NCBI GenBank assembly: GCA_938084905.1
Contig: CALKEQ010000007.1
Location: 124,001 to 188,000 of the forward strand
Length of the DNA: 64,000 bases
Reading direction: 5' to 3'
Origin: an uncultured bacterium
Lineage (GTDB): Bacteria; Desulfobacterota; Syntrophorhabdia; Syntrophorhabdales; JANXAF01
Of this stretch, positions 52,912 to 61,284 are shown one piece after another; position 1 is the first letter of the stretch; every line of letters begins with the position of its first letter. The notes under the pieces are model-generated. The model searched no databases. It was not told where the DNA came from and saw only the letters and a program-made list of their open reading frames with translations. The translations under genes and the position numbers were made by a program.

Positions 52912-53490
52912 ATGAGATACGATATAAGGATAAGTGGCTGGGGTGGTCAGGGGATCGTTCTAATGGGGATAATAATAGCAGAGGCTGCAATCATTGAAGG
53001 ATTGAACACAGCCCAAACTCAGAGTTATGGACCGGAGGCAAGAGGTGGCTCGAGCAAATCTGAAGTTGTAATAAGTGACGAAGAGATAGACTATCCAAAG
53101 GCAATAAGACTCGACTGCCTGATCGCTATGAGTCAGAAGGCTTGCGACGATTATTACGGTGATCTGAAGGAGGAAGGTATCCTTATCGTCGATTCCACGT
53201 ATGTAAAGCATGTTCCCTTACAGAGATTCTACGGAATACCCTTTACAAGGATAGCAAGAGAAAAACTGAAAAAGGACTTTGTGGCGAATGTCGTCGCTCT
53301 CGGAGCCTTCTCCGAGCTAACCCCTTACCTTAAAAAAAGCTCAATAAAGAAAGCTCTGATTAGAAGGATTCCTAAGGGTACGGAAGAATTGAATCTTACG
53401 GCTTTTGAAGAGGGAGTTAAAGAGGGGAGAAAGGCAAAGAATACTTCTAGGCCTATGGTCCTTTCCGAGAGAGTAGATGAGGATACATGA
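52912..53490 (+). CDS. korC: 2-oxoacid:ferredoxin oxidoreductase gamma subunit KorC
   Basis: The 192 residues match the gamma subunit: RISGWGGQGIVLMGIIIAEAAIIEGLNTAQTQSYGPEARGGSSKSEVVIS, which forms part of the CoA site. It overlaps sucC by 14 nt. It is the only gamma subunit gene in the window, whereas porDAB lacks one. Confidence 0.93.
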   Translation: MRYDIRISGWGGQGIVLMGIIIAEAAIIEGLNTAQTQSYGPEARGGSSKSEVVISDEEIDYPKAIRLDCLIAMSQKACDDYYGDLKEEGILIVDSTYVKHVPLQRFYGIPFTRIAREKLKKDFVANVVALGAFSELTPYLKKSSIKKALIRRIPKGTEELNLTAFEEGVKEGRKAKNTSRPMVLSERVDEDT

Positions 53491-54625
53491 ATACCAGGCC
53501 AAAAAGATTCTCAGTGAGTACTCTATTTTAGTTCCCCCTGGCTTTACCGTTTTGAGTGAAAACGAATTAGAAGAGGTCGCAAATACGCTCGGTTTTCCAC
53601 TTGTTGTAAAGGCTCAAATCCATGGGGGAGGAAGGGGAAAGGCAAGGGGGATACGAATTGTAAGAACCATCGAGGAGCTAAGGTCAGAGGTCAGGTCACT
53701 TCTGGGAAAAAGGCTTGTAACTTCTCAGTCTGGAGAGGAGGGAAAGTACGTTGGAAAGGTTTTGGTCGAGACCTTTGAGGAAGTAAAGGAGGAGCTTTAC
53801 TTAGCCATTTTGGTTGATAGAGATGTGGAAGGTATAAGGCTCATTGCAAGTAAAAAGGGAGGCGTAAACATAGAGGATGTTTTTAGAGAGGATCCATCCC
53901 TCATTCTGACTGAACTTATAGACCCAAGGTACGGGCTTCTGCCTTACAAGATAAGAAGAGTTTTTTTTTCACTGGGTCTTGACTTTGCTTTACTTGAGCC
54001 ATTTTCTGCCCTCTGTGAAAAATTGTACAGGGCGTTTTTAGAGAAGGAATGTCTTCTCTGTGAGATAAACCCTCTTGCCCATGTCCCAAATAAAGGGTTT
54101 GTAGCCATTGACGCAAAGATGGTTATTGACGACAATGCCCTTTTCAGACACAAAGATCTTGCCGAAATGTACGATCCGACACAGGAAGATTCAAGAGAAC
54201 TCAACGCTAGGGCATCAGGTATAAATTACGTCAGGTTAAAGGGAAATGTGGGATGTGTTGCAAATGGAGCTGGACTTGCAATGGCAACTATGGATCTTGT
54301 TCGTATGGCTGGAAAGGAACCTGCCAATTTCCTTGATGTTGGTGGAGGAGCGACTAAAGAGATGGTCTCTTACGGCCTAAGACTCGTTCATTCTGATGAG
54401 AACGTAAAAGTTATCTTTGTAAATGTTTTTGGAGGGATTTTAAGGTGCGATACCTTTGCTATGGGCTTCAAAGATGCATCTCCCCACATTTACAAGCCTG
54501 TCATTATGAGGCTTTCCGGCACAAACGCCGAAGAGGGGTTAAGGATTGTGAAAGAGACCGGCTCAGCTATAATTGTGCGTGATCTTAAGGAAGCTTTAGA
54601 AAAACTTAAGGAGATAAAGGTCTAA
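53477..54625 (+). CDS. sucC: Succinyl-CoA synthetase beta subunit
   Basis: SucC is the nucleotide- and succinate-binding subunit. The 382 residues contain [22 protein letters not shown] at the start, ATP-grasp features ([19 protein letters not shown]), [30 protein letters not shown] and the succinate loop [28 protein letters not shown]. The operon with kor links 2-oxoglutarate to succinate with substrate-level ATP (or GTP) formation, or the reverse. Confidence 0.96.
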   Translation: MRIHEYQAKKILSEYSILVPPGFTVLSENELEEVANTLGFPLVVKAQIHGGGRGKARGIRIVRTIEELRSEVRSLLGKRLVTSQSGEEGKYVGKVLVETFEEVKEELYLAILVDRDVEGIRLIASKKGGVNIEDVFREDPSLILTELIDPRYGLLPYKIRRVFFSLGLDFALLEPFSALCEKLYRAFLEKECLLCEINPLAHVPNKGFVAIDAKMVIDDNALFRHKDLAEMYDPTQEDSRELNARASGINYVRLKGNVGCVANGAGLAMATMDLVRMAGKEPANFLDVGGGATKEMVSYGLRLVHSDENVKVIFVNVFGGILRCDTFAMGFKDASPHIYKPVIMRLSGTNAEEGLRIVKETGSAIIVRDLKEALEKLKEIKV

Positions 54626-54626
54626 A

Positions 54627-55499
54627 TTGAGTATCCTTGTAGATGAGACAACAAAGGTTATAGTCCAGGGCATAACGGGAAGGGAAGGAGCTTTTCACAC
54701 TGAGAGGATGCTAGAGTACGGGACGAAGGTAGTGGGTGGGGTTTCGCCGAAAAAAAGGGGTCAGACCTTTTTGGGAATCCCCATATTCGGAACCGTAAGC
54801 GAGGCTGTAAGGGAGACTGGTGCTCAGGCTTCGTGCATTTTTGTATCTCCCATGAATGCAAAGGACGCCATTATTGAGGCAGTGGACTCGGGAATAAAAT
54901 TGATTGTCTGTATCACAGAAGGAGTCCCTATCCATGACATGCTCATAGTGAAAAACCTTATAAGGGAGAAGGGGGTAATCCTCATCGGTCCAAATACACC
55001 GGGTGTTATCTCTCCTGAGAGGTGCAAAATCGGGGTTATGGCCGGCCATATCCATAAAAGGGGGAATGTTGGGGTAATCTCAAGAAGTGGAACGTTAAGT
55101 TACGAGGTTGTAAGTCAGCTCACAGATCTTAACATAGGACAGTCAACGTGTGTTGGAATAGGAGGAGATCCAGTTGTTGGCATGCGTTTTGTGGATGTTC
55201 TTGAACTTTTCGAGAAGGATGGGGAGACGGAGTTTATTGTTCTCATTGGAGAAATTGGAGGGAGTATGGAGCAGGAGGCAGCGGAATTTTATAAAAAGTC
55301 AATGAGTAAACCGATGTGTGCCTACGTTGCAGGATACGGTGCTCCCAGGGAAAAGAAGATGGGCCATGCGGGTGCAATAATTATGGGAGAGAAGGAGAGT
55401 GCGGAAGCCAAGATAGAGGCCCTTGAATCTTCTGGAATTTTTGTGGTCAGATCCCTTGCGGAAATTGGCGAAACGGTAAAAAGACTCCTTTACAGCTAA
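54627..55499 (+). CDS. sucD: Succinyl-CoA synthetase alpha subunit
   Basis: SucD binds CoA and holds the phosphohistidine. The 290 residues include [66 protein letters not shown] and [20 protein letters not shown] with the phosphohistidine in GHAG. TTG start at 54627 follows the SD AAGGAG. Confidence 0.96.
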   Translation: MSILVDETTKVIVQGITGREGAFHTERMLEYGTKVVGGVSPKKRGQTFLGIPIFGTVSEAVRETGAQASCIFVSPMNAKDAIIEAVDSGIKLIVCITEGVPIHDMLIVKNLIREKGVILIGPNTPGVISPERCKIGVMAGHIHKRGNVGVISRSGTLSYEVVSQLTDLNIGQSTCVGIGGDPVVGMRFVDVLELFEKDGETEFIVLIGEIGGSMEQEAAEFYKKSMSKPMCAYVAGYGAPREKKMGHAGAIIMGEKESAEAKIEALESSGIFVVRSLAEIGETVKRLLYS

Positions 55500-55533
55500 G
55501 TAGAAGTTTTGTCTTTTTGGCGCTTTTCTTATG

Positions 55534-55542
55534 TGCTATAAT
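55534..55542 (+). promoter_or_regulatory. Extended -10 element of the MEMO-AMMECR1 operon
   Basis: TGCTATAAT (TATAAT at 55537-55542), 8 nt before the GTG at 55551. No SD is present, so the mRNA is probably leaderless. The same 14-mer context occurs at 46162-46175. Confidence 0.7.
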
Positions 55543-55550
55543 TTAACCCA

Positions 55551-56381
55551 GTGAAAGTAATAAGAGAGCCAGCTGTAAGTGGTTCCTTTTACCCAGACGA
55601 TCCTTCCCTACTTAGAAAAACTGTGGAAAGATACTTAAATCAAGCTGAAATTGAAATTGGAGGACATGATCCCATTGGACTTATCTCTCCACATGCTGGG
55701 TATATCTATTCTGGACAGGTGGCAGCCTACGGTTATAAAACGCTCCTTGGGAAAAATTACGATACGGTTATAATATTGGCTCCCAGCCACAGATCCTACT
55801 TCGATGGGCTGGCAGTGATGGAAAGTGGGGGTTACAGGACCCCACTCGGTATTGCCCATATTGACGAGGATATGGCTCTAAAAATTTTAGATGCCGGTTC
55901 TGGTCTTTTCTCATCAAACGTGGATCCCCATCTTGGGGAACATTCGCTGGAGGTCCAGATTCCCTTTTTACAGGTTGTGCTCAAAGATTTCAAAATTGTC
56001 CCACTGATAATGGGAGCCCAGAGGAGGAGTATCTGGAGGGGAGCATCCTCTGTGCTCTACGAAGCTCTAAGAGACGAGAAAAAAAAGGTTATCTTTGTTG
56101 CAAGTAGTGACCTTTCACATTACTACCCTTATGAGAAGGCAAAAAAGCTTGATGGAATTGTTATTCGTCATATAGAGGCCTTTGATGTTGAAGGTATGGA
56201 AAGGGACTATGAAGATGAGAATTACGAGGCCTGCGGGGCTGGCCCTATGATCACAGTCATGATGGTTTCTCAAATGATGGGTGCTAAAAAGGGAATAGTC
56301 TTGAAGTACGCGAATTCAGGAGATGTCTCTGGTGACAGAAGTGCGGTTGTAGGATACATGTCAGCGATCTTTGTGGAGTAA
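55551..56381 (+). CDS. MEMO1-family protein (AmmeMemoRadiSam system protein B)
   Basis: The 276-residue protein belongs to the MEMO family, related in fold to class III extradiol dioxygenases. It contains REPAVSGSFYPDDPSLL, LISPHAGYIYSGQVAAYGYKTL, IILAPSHRSYFDGLAVM, GEHSLEVQIPFLQVVL, SSDLSHYYPYEKAKKLD and CGAGPM. Its role in bacteria is unknown. AMMECR1 follows 2 nt later, as in the AmmeMemoRadiSam gene set, but the radical SAM partner is not adjacent. Confidence 0.92.
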   Translation: MKVIREPAVSGSFYPDDPSLLRKTVERYLNQAEIEIGGHDPIGLISPHAGYIYSGQVAAYGYKTLLGKNYDTVIILAPSHRSYFDGLAVMESGGYRTPLGIAHIDEDMALKILDAGSGLFSSNVDPHLGEHSLEVQIPFLQVVLKDFKIVPLIMGAQRRSIWRGASSVLYEALRDEKKKVIFVASSDLSHYYPYEKAKKLDGIVIRHIEAFDVEGMERDYEDENYEACGAGPMITVMMVSQMMGAKKGIVLKYANSGDVSGDRSAVVGYMSAIFVE

Positions 56382-56383
56382 GA

Positions 56384-56911
56384 ATGACCGAAGAGGAAAA
56401 GAGAATCCTGAAAGAGATAGCTAGATCTGCAATAGAGAGCAAACTGTTCAATAAGGAACGTAAGGAGATTGAAGTACCAGAATCCCTGAAGGAAAAGAAA
56501 GGTGCATTCGTTACCATAAAAAAAGGTGGCGAACTGAGAGGTTGCATTGGCTATATAAAGGGCTATCTCCCCCTCCATAAAACAGTTGAGGAAGTTGCAA
56601 TAGAAGCAGCATTTCACGACCCAAGATTTCCACCCCTCTCTAAGAGCGAATGGGAGGAAATTGAAATTGAAATCTCAGTACTTACTCCTTTGAAAAAAAT
56701 CAAAAATGTGGAAGAGATAGAAGTTGGAAAGCACGGTCTTTACATTGAGGCGTTCGGCAATTCAGGGCTCCTTCTACCTCAGGTGGCAGTTGAATATGGA
56801 TGGGACAGAATAGAGTTTCTTGAGCATACCTGCTATAAAGCTGGCTTACCTAAAGATGCGTGGAAATCAGAGGATGCAGATATCTACGTATTTTCAGCAG
56901 AGGTCTTTTAA
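56384..56911 (+). CDS. AMMECR1-family protein (AmmeMemoRadiSam system protein A)
   Basis: The 175 residues match AMMECR1: GAFVTIKKGGELRGCIGYIKGYLPLHKTVEEVAIEAAFHDPRFPPLSKSEWEEIEIEISVLTP with the invariant LRGCIG. AMMECR1 occurs in all domains; human mutations cause disease, but its biochemical activity is undefined. It is translated with MEMO and precedes the mocA-like gene by 11 nt. Confidence 0.93.
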   Translation: MTEEEKRILKEIARSAIESKLFNKERKEIEVPESLKEKKGAFVTIKKGGELRGCIGYIKGYLPLHKTVEEVAIEAAFHDPRFPPLSKSEWEEIEIEISVLTPLKKIKNVEEIEVGKHGLYIEAFGNSGLLLPQVAVEYGWDRIEFLEHTCYKAGLPKDAWKSEDADIYVFSAEVF

Positions 56912-56922
56912 TTGTTCTTTCA

Positions 56923-57534
56923 ATGAAAAAAAGACACGTGGCCATAATCTTAGCCGCAGGGCTTTCCAAGAGATTTGGATCCCAAAAACTTTTGTTTCCC
57001 ATTAAGGGTATTCCGATCATAGAAATGACTCTAAAGCCCTTTTTGCTTCTTCAAGAGTTGGCAAAGATAATTGTGGTTGTAGGAGATAGGATGGGAGATA
57101 TAAAAAGGGTTTTATCCACTTACCCTGTAACTTTCGTCTACAATCCATTGTACGAAAAGGGGATGGCCTCCTCTTTGAAGGCAGGACTCCTCCATATAGA
57201 AGATGAGGATGAGGTCTTTATCCACCTTGGGGATAAGCCTTTCGTTAAAACCGATCTCTTAAAGGTAATGATAGAAGAGGCCTCCAAAAAGTTCCCACAC
57301 ATAGTCGTACCTGTACATGGAGGAGTAAGAGGACATCCAATTCTAGTTGGTCCTGGAAGCTATTTGAAAGCCATATCGAATATTGATGGTGAGGAGGGCT
57401 TAAGATACGTCATAGAAGGCGAGGAAAAAAATGTTGTACATATTCAGGCGGACGAGAGCATCTTAATGGACATAGACACCCCAGATGACTTAAAAAATAT
57501 CGAGAGAATGTGGGAGGAATATGAAAAAGGTTAA
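56923..57534 (+). CDS. mocA: Molybdenum cofactor cytidylyltransferase-like protein (MocA family)
   Basis: MocA-type enzymes attach CMP to molybdopterin for xanthine dehydrogenase-family enzymes. From the ATG at 56923 it has 203 residues; the longer frame overlaps AMMECR1. Motifs are AIILAAGLSKRFGSQKLLFPIKG (nucleotide loop), EDEVFIHLGDKPFVKTDLL and GVRGHPILVG. It begins a four-gene maturation set that ends with xdhC. Confidence 0.88.
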   Translation: MKKRHVAIILAAGLSKRFGSQKLLFPIKGIPIIEMTLKPFLLLQELAKIIVVVGDRMGDIKRVLSTYPVTFVYNPLYEKGMASSLKAGLLHIEDEDEVFIHLGDKPFVKTDLLKVMIEEASKKFPHIVVPVHGGVRGHPILVGPGSYLKAISNIDGEEGLRYVIEGEEKNVVHIQADESILMDIDTPDDLKNIERMWEEYEKG

Positions 57535-58543
57535 AGTTGAGGAAGCAGTTGGAATGGTTCTTGCACATGATATAACCGAAATCGTACCCGGGAGGAGGAA
57601 GGTTGTTGCCTTTCAAAGGGGGAAAAGAATAGAAAAGGAAGATGTGGAAAGGCTTCTCGATCTTGGAAAAAAGCATATTTACATTTTGGAGAGTGACGAG
57701 GAGGGTATCCACGAAGAAGAGGCGGCACTTAGAATAGCGAAGGCACTTATGGATGAAAACATGGAGATTCTTCCTCCGAAAGAGGGGAAGGTCTCTATAA
57801 TAAGCAAAGTGGACGGACTCTTCTACGTTGACAAAGGTGGCCTCCAAAAGGTCAACATGGTTAAGGATGTCCTCTTTTCAACCCTTCCAAACAGGTATCC
57901 TGTCAAAAGAGGGGATGTAGTGGCGGCGACAAGGATTTTGCCTCTCTACATTGACGAAAAATATCTGAAAAAAGTTGAAGGGATCAAGAAAAAGGTGATC
58001 TGGATCTCTCCATATACAAAAAAAAAGATAGGAATCGTTGTTACCGGATCGGAGATTTACAATGGAAGGATCCAGGACGGCTCGATGATCGTAGAGGAAA
58101 AGTTGCGCCAAATGAGGTGCGAAATAGTGGGAAAGAGGATTGTGGATGATGAAATCTCTATGATCAGGGATTCCATACTTGACTTGATGAATATGGGTGC
58201 GGATATTGTTGTCACAACAGGCGGTCTGTCGGTCGATCCTGATGACGTAACAAAGGAAGGGATAGAAGCGACGGGAGCACGTGTGATTTTCTATGGTACT
58301 CCGGTCTTTCCTGGAGCAATGTTTCTTCTTGGTTTCCTTGATGGGAAGTACATTCTTGGAGCTCCAGCATGTATATACTACAATAGATACACCGTCTTTG
58401 ATATCATTCTGGGAAGAATACTCGCAGGCGAAAATCTGGAATCTATGAAAAAAAGCCATGTTGCATCTCTTGCTTATGGAGGACTCTGTCTTGGTTGCAA
58501 CCCCTGCCATTATCCGGCCTGTTTTTTTGGGAAGGCCACATGA
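57521..58543 (+). CDS. Molybdopterin-binding (MoeA/MogA-fold) protein with cysteine-rich C-terminus
   Basis: The 340-residue protein has a MoaB/MogA-like molybdopterin-binding domain at about residues 165-290 (IGIVVTGSEIYNGRIQDGSMIVEEK, GADIVVTTGGLSVDPDDVTKEGI, FPGAMFLLGFLDGKYILGAPACIYYN). It differs from classic MoeA by a tail with GLCLGCNPCHYPACFFGK, four cysteines in C-x2-C-x2-C-x4-C-like spacing. This arrangement is familiar from gene sets for selenium-dependent molybdenum hydroxylases. It overlaps mocA by 14 nt and yqeB by 4 nt. Confidence 0.85.
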   Translation: MKKVKVEEAVGMVLAHDITEIVPGRRKVVAFQRGKRIEKEDVERLLDLGKKHIYILESDEEGIHEEEAALRIAKALMDENMEILPPKEGKVSIISKVDGLFYVDKGGLQKVNMVKDVLFSTLPNRYPVKRGDVVAATRILPLYIDEKYLKKVEGIKKKVIWISPYTKKKIGIVVTGSEIYNGRIQDGSMIVEEKLRQMRCEIVGKRIVDDEISMIRDSILDLMNMGADIVVTTGGLSVDPDDVTKEGIEATGARVIFYGTPVFPGAMFLLGFLDGKYILGAPACIYYNRYTVFDIILGRILAGENLESMKKSHVASLAYGGLCLGCNPCHYPACFFGKAT

Positions 58544-59361
58544 TCGATTATAGGGAGATAAAAGTAATTGTAAAAGGTGCTGGAGAGATGGCCTCTGGCA
58601 TCGCTCATAGGCTTTATATGGCGGGAATAAAAAAGATACTTATGACAGAAATAGAGAACCCCTTGTCCGTCAGAAGAACAGTTTCGTTTTCAGAAGCCAT
58701 CTACGATGGTGAAACTTCCGTTGAGAATATCAAGGCTGTACGAATAGACACATTAGGAGAACTAGATAGGGTTTGGGAAAAAGGTTTTATAGCTGTTAAA
58801 GTTGATCCGCTGGCAAGTTGTGTAAAGGAGCTTAAACCACACGTCCTTGTGGATGCCATCATGGCGAAGAGAAACACGGGAACGACTAAGGAAGATGCGC
58901 CAATTGTTATATGCGTTGGACCTGGATTTAAGGCACCTGAGAATTGTCACGCGGTGATTGAGAGCATGCGGGGTCACAATTTGGGAAGGGTTATCTATGA
59001 AGGTGAAGCAGAGCCGCCCACTGGAGTCCCTGCCCCAGTACTTGGATACACAAAAGAGAGGGTTCTTCGTGCGCCTTGTGCAGGGTATGTGAAGCACGTA
59101 AAAGGAATAGGTGATGTGGTGAGAAAAGACGATTTGGTCCTATACGTAGGTGATACTCCCGTTTTTTCAAAGATTGATGGGATCCTAAGGGGGCTGATTA
59201 GGGAGATATACGTTGAGGCTAATGAGAAGATAGGGGATGTGGATCCAAGAATGGAGCCTCTTTTCTGTTACACGATTTCTGAGAAGGCTAGGGCAATTGC
59301 AGGAGGGGTTCTTGAGGCACTCTTCCATTTTTTGTCACAAACTGACTGGAGGTCGCCATGA
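58540..59361 (+). CDS. yqeB: YqeB family selenium-dependent molybdenum hydroxylase maturation protein
   Basis: YqeB (EF2563 family) is associated by genomics with selenium-dependent molybdenum hydroxylases, whose active site carries labile selenium. From the ATG at 58540 the protein has 273 residues with a Rossmann-like start (VIVKGAGEMASGIAHRLYMAG), TEIENPLSVRRTVSFSEAIYDGE, VDAIMAKRNTGTTKEDAPIVICVGPGFKAPENCHAVIES and a biotinyl-lipoyl-like turn (RAPCAGYVKHVKGIGDVVRKDDLVLYVGD). An upstream 45 nt of open frame is rejected since it lies in the previous gene. Confidence 0.9.
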   Translation: MIDYREIKVIVKGAGEMASGIAHRLYMAGIKKILMTEIENPLSVRRTVSFSEAIYDGETSVENIKAVRIDTLGELDRVWEKGFIAVKVDPLASCVKELKPHVLVDAIMAKRNTGTTKEDAPIVICVGPGFKAPENCHAVIESMRGHNLGRVIYEGEAEPPTGVPAPVLGYTKERVLRAPCAGYVKHVKGIGDVVRKDDLVLYVGDTPVFSKIDGILRGLIREIYVEANEKIGDVDPRMEPLFCYTISEKARAIAGGVLEALFHFLSQTDWRSP

Positions 59362-60386
59362 GCCTTATGGTCTTTAGTGCAGCTGTGGATTACCTTAAGG
59401 AGAAAAAGAGTGGGTGCATTGCAACGATTGTGAGAAGGATTGGGTCTGCTCCAAGGAGAGAGGGTGCAACTATGTTCGTAGGTGAAGATGGAAAAATCTT
59501 TGGAACCATAGGAGGAGGGGTACTTGAGAAGGATGTGAAGGAGAAAGCGGGAAGTGTTATTAGGGAAAAAAGACCGATGATCCTCAATTACAGAATGGAT
59601 GCCAAGTCCGTTGAAGAAAACGGTATGCTATGCGGGGGCAATGTGGATGTTTTCATTGAGCCTGCCCTATACGAACACCTCTTAGTTTACGAAGAAGCAA
59701 GGAGGTTCCTTTCCGAAAGGAAGGAGGGGACCTTCTACGTGAGGATGAAAGATGAAAGGTATCTCAAGTCTTTTATTGGGATTTACGGTTCAGTAATAGG
59801 CGATCCTATTGAGGAGGAAGAGTTATCGAGGATCACTGGAATGCTTCCAATTAGAAAGCCCATCTTCACTGATGGATCGAGTCTACTTATTCCACTTCAA
59901 ACCAAATCAGTTCTTTACATATTTGGAGCCGGACACGTTGCAAGGTATCTGACTATTGTGGCAAATCTTGTAGACTTCGCTGTAACTGTGATAGATGATT
60001 CGGAGGAGTTGGCAAAAAAAGAGAATTTTCCAGATGCTGAAAGGGTATATTCCATGCCATTTGAGGAATCTTTTCGCATACTCGACTTTACCGGTGAGGA
60101 GTTCGTTGTTATCGCTACGAAAGGTCACAAAACTGATACCTTATGTCTTGAGGAGGTTTTAAAGAGGCCTTTTAGATACGTGGGGATGATTGGTTCGAGA
60201 AGAAAGGTTATGGCTGTTTTCGACTATTTAAGGAACAAGGGTTTTGAAGAGGAGAAGTTAAAGAAAGTGCACGCACCAATCGGAATTGAGATAAATTCTG
60301 ATACTCCGCAGGAGGTAGCAATCAGCATAGTGGCAGAACTTATAAAGGAAAGGGGAGCGTATTTTAAGGGCAATGATCTACGATGA
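59358..60386 (+). CDS. xdhC: XdhC/CoxI family molybdenum hydroxylase maturation protein
   Basis: XdhC-type proteins bind molybdopterin, help sulfurate it and insert it into XDH. The 342 residues contain GCIATIVRRIGSAPRREGATMFVGEDGKIFGTIGGGVLEKDV at the start, NGMLCGGNVDVFIEP, a Rossmann block (LYIFGAGHVARYLTIVANLVDFAVTVIDD) and FVVIATKGHKTDTLCLEEVL with RYVGMIGSRRK. SD GGAGG lies just upstream. It overlaps rpoH by 14 nt. Confidence 0.92.
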   Translation: MSLMVFSAAVDYLKEKKSGCIATIVRRIGSAPRREGATMFVGEDGKIFGTIGGGVLEKDVKEKAGSVIREKRPMILNYRMDAKSVEENGMLCGGNVDVFIEPALYEHLLVYEEARRFLSERKEGTFYVRMKDERYLKSFIGIYGSVIGDPIEEEELSRITGMLPIRKPIFTDGSSLLIPLQTKSVLYIFGAGHVARYLTIVANLVDFAVTVIDDSEELAKKENFPDAERVYSMPFEESFRILDFTGEEFVVIATKGHKTDTLCLEEVLKRPFRYVGMIGSRRKVMAVFDYLRNKGFEEEKLKKVHAPIGIEINSDTPQEVAISIVAELIKERGAYFKGNDLR

Positions 60387-61281
60387 GTTAGAGCACGGGT
60401 TTGATGAAAAGGAAGGAGAAAAAGAGGATAGACTTCCAGTCCCTTTCGACCCTCTCAAGACCTATCTTCAGGAGATCTCAAGACATCCCGTTCTTTCAAG
60501 GGAGGAAGAATTTGAGCTTGCAGAAAGGGTTTATAAGTACAAGGATAAGGAAGCAGCCCAGAAGCTTGTAATATCGAATCTGAGGCTAGTCGTAAAGATA
60601 GCACTCGAGTACTACAGTGCGTATCAGAATATACTCGATCTCATCCAAGAGGGGAATGTGGGACTTCTCCACGCCGTGAAAAAGTACAACCCTTATAGGG
60701 GAACAAGGTTTTCTACTTACGCCTCTTTCTGGATCCGCGCTTACATACTAAGGTACATAATGGAATCCTGGAGCCTTGTTAAGGTTGGAACAACCCAGAG
60801 CCAAAGGAAGCTTTTTTACAAGCTGAACAAGGAAAGGCAGAAGCTTGAAGCTCTTGGTATTTTTCCTGCCCCAAAACTCCTTGCCAGCAAACTGGATGTA
60901 AAAGAGGAAGAAGTGGAGGACATGGAAAAAAGGTTATCCCATTCTGACATATCCCTTGAAACCCCAATTAACGAGGAGGGTACTGACACAATAATGGATC
61001 TTGTCGGGGTTGAGGATAATATAGAGGAGAAGGTAGCGGAAAAGGAGCAAAGGGAGATATTCCAGAGGAAGGTTGAGGATTTTAAAAAGAACTTGAGTGA
61101 AAAGGAAAGATTTATCTTTGAGCATCGAATAATTGCGGAAGAACCACTTACCCTTCAAGAGATTGGAGAGAAATTTAGCCTCTCAAGGGAGAGGGTGAGG
61201 CAAATAGAAAATAGGATCATAAAGAAGTTTAAAGAGTCATTTAAAGACGAATTTCAAGGAGGCATAACTGATAAGCGTTGA
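60373..61281 (+). CDS. rpoH: RNA polymerase sigma factor RpoH (sigma-32 type)
   Basis: The 302-residue sigma-70 family protein has region 2 (NLRLVVKIALEYYSAYQNILDLIQEGNVGLLHAVKKYNPYRGTRFSTYASFWIRAYILRYIM), an RpoH-type box (TTQSQRKLFYKLNKERQKL) and region 4 (LTLQEIGEKFSLSRERVRQIENRIIKKFK). Full length and RpoH box favour heat-shock sigma over other groups. It overlaps xdhC by 14 nt, an odd place for a heat-shock sigma factor. Confidence 0.9.
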   Translation: MIYDELEHGFDEKEGEKEDRLPVPFDPLKTYLQEISRHPVLSREEEFELAERVYKYKDKEAAQKLVISNLRLVVKIALEYYSAYQNILDLIQEGNVGLLHAVKKYNPYRGTRFSTYASFWIRAYILRYIMESWSLVKVGTTQSQRKLFYKLNKERQKLEALGIFPAPKLLASKLDVKEEEVEDMEKRLSHSDISLETPINEEGTDTIMDLVGVEDNIEEKVAEKEQREIFQRKVEDFKKNLSEKERFIFEHRIIAEEPLTLQEIGEKFSLSRERVRQIENRIIKKFKESFKDEFQGGITDKR

Positions 61282-61284
61282 AGG

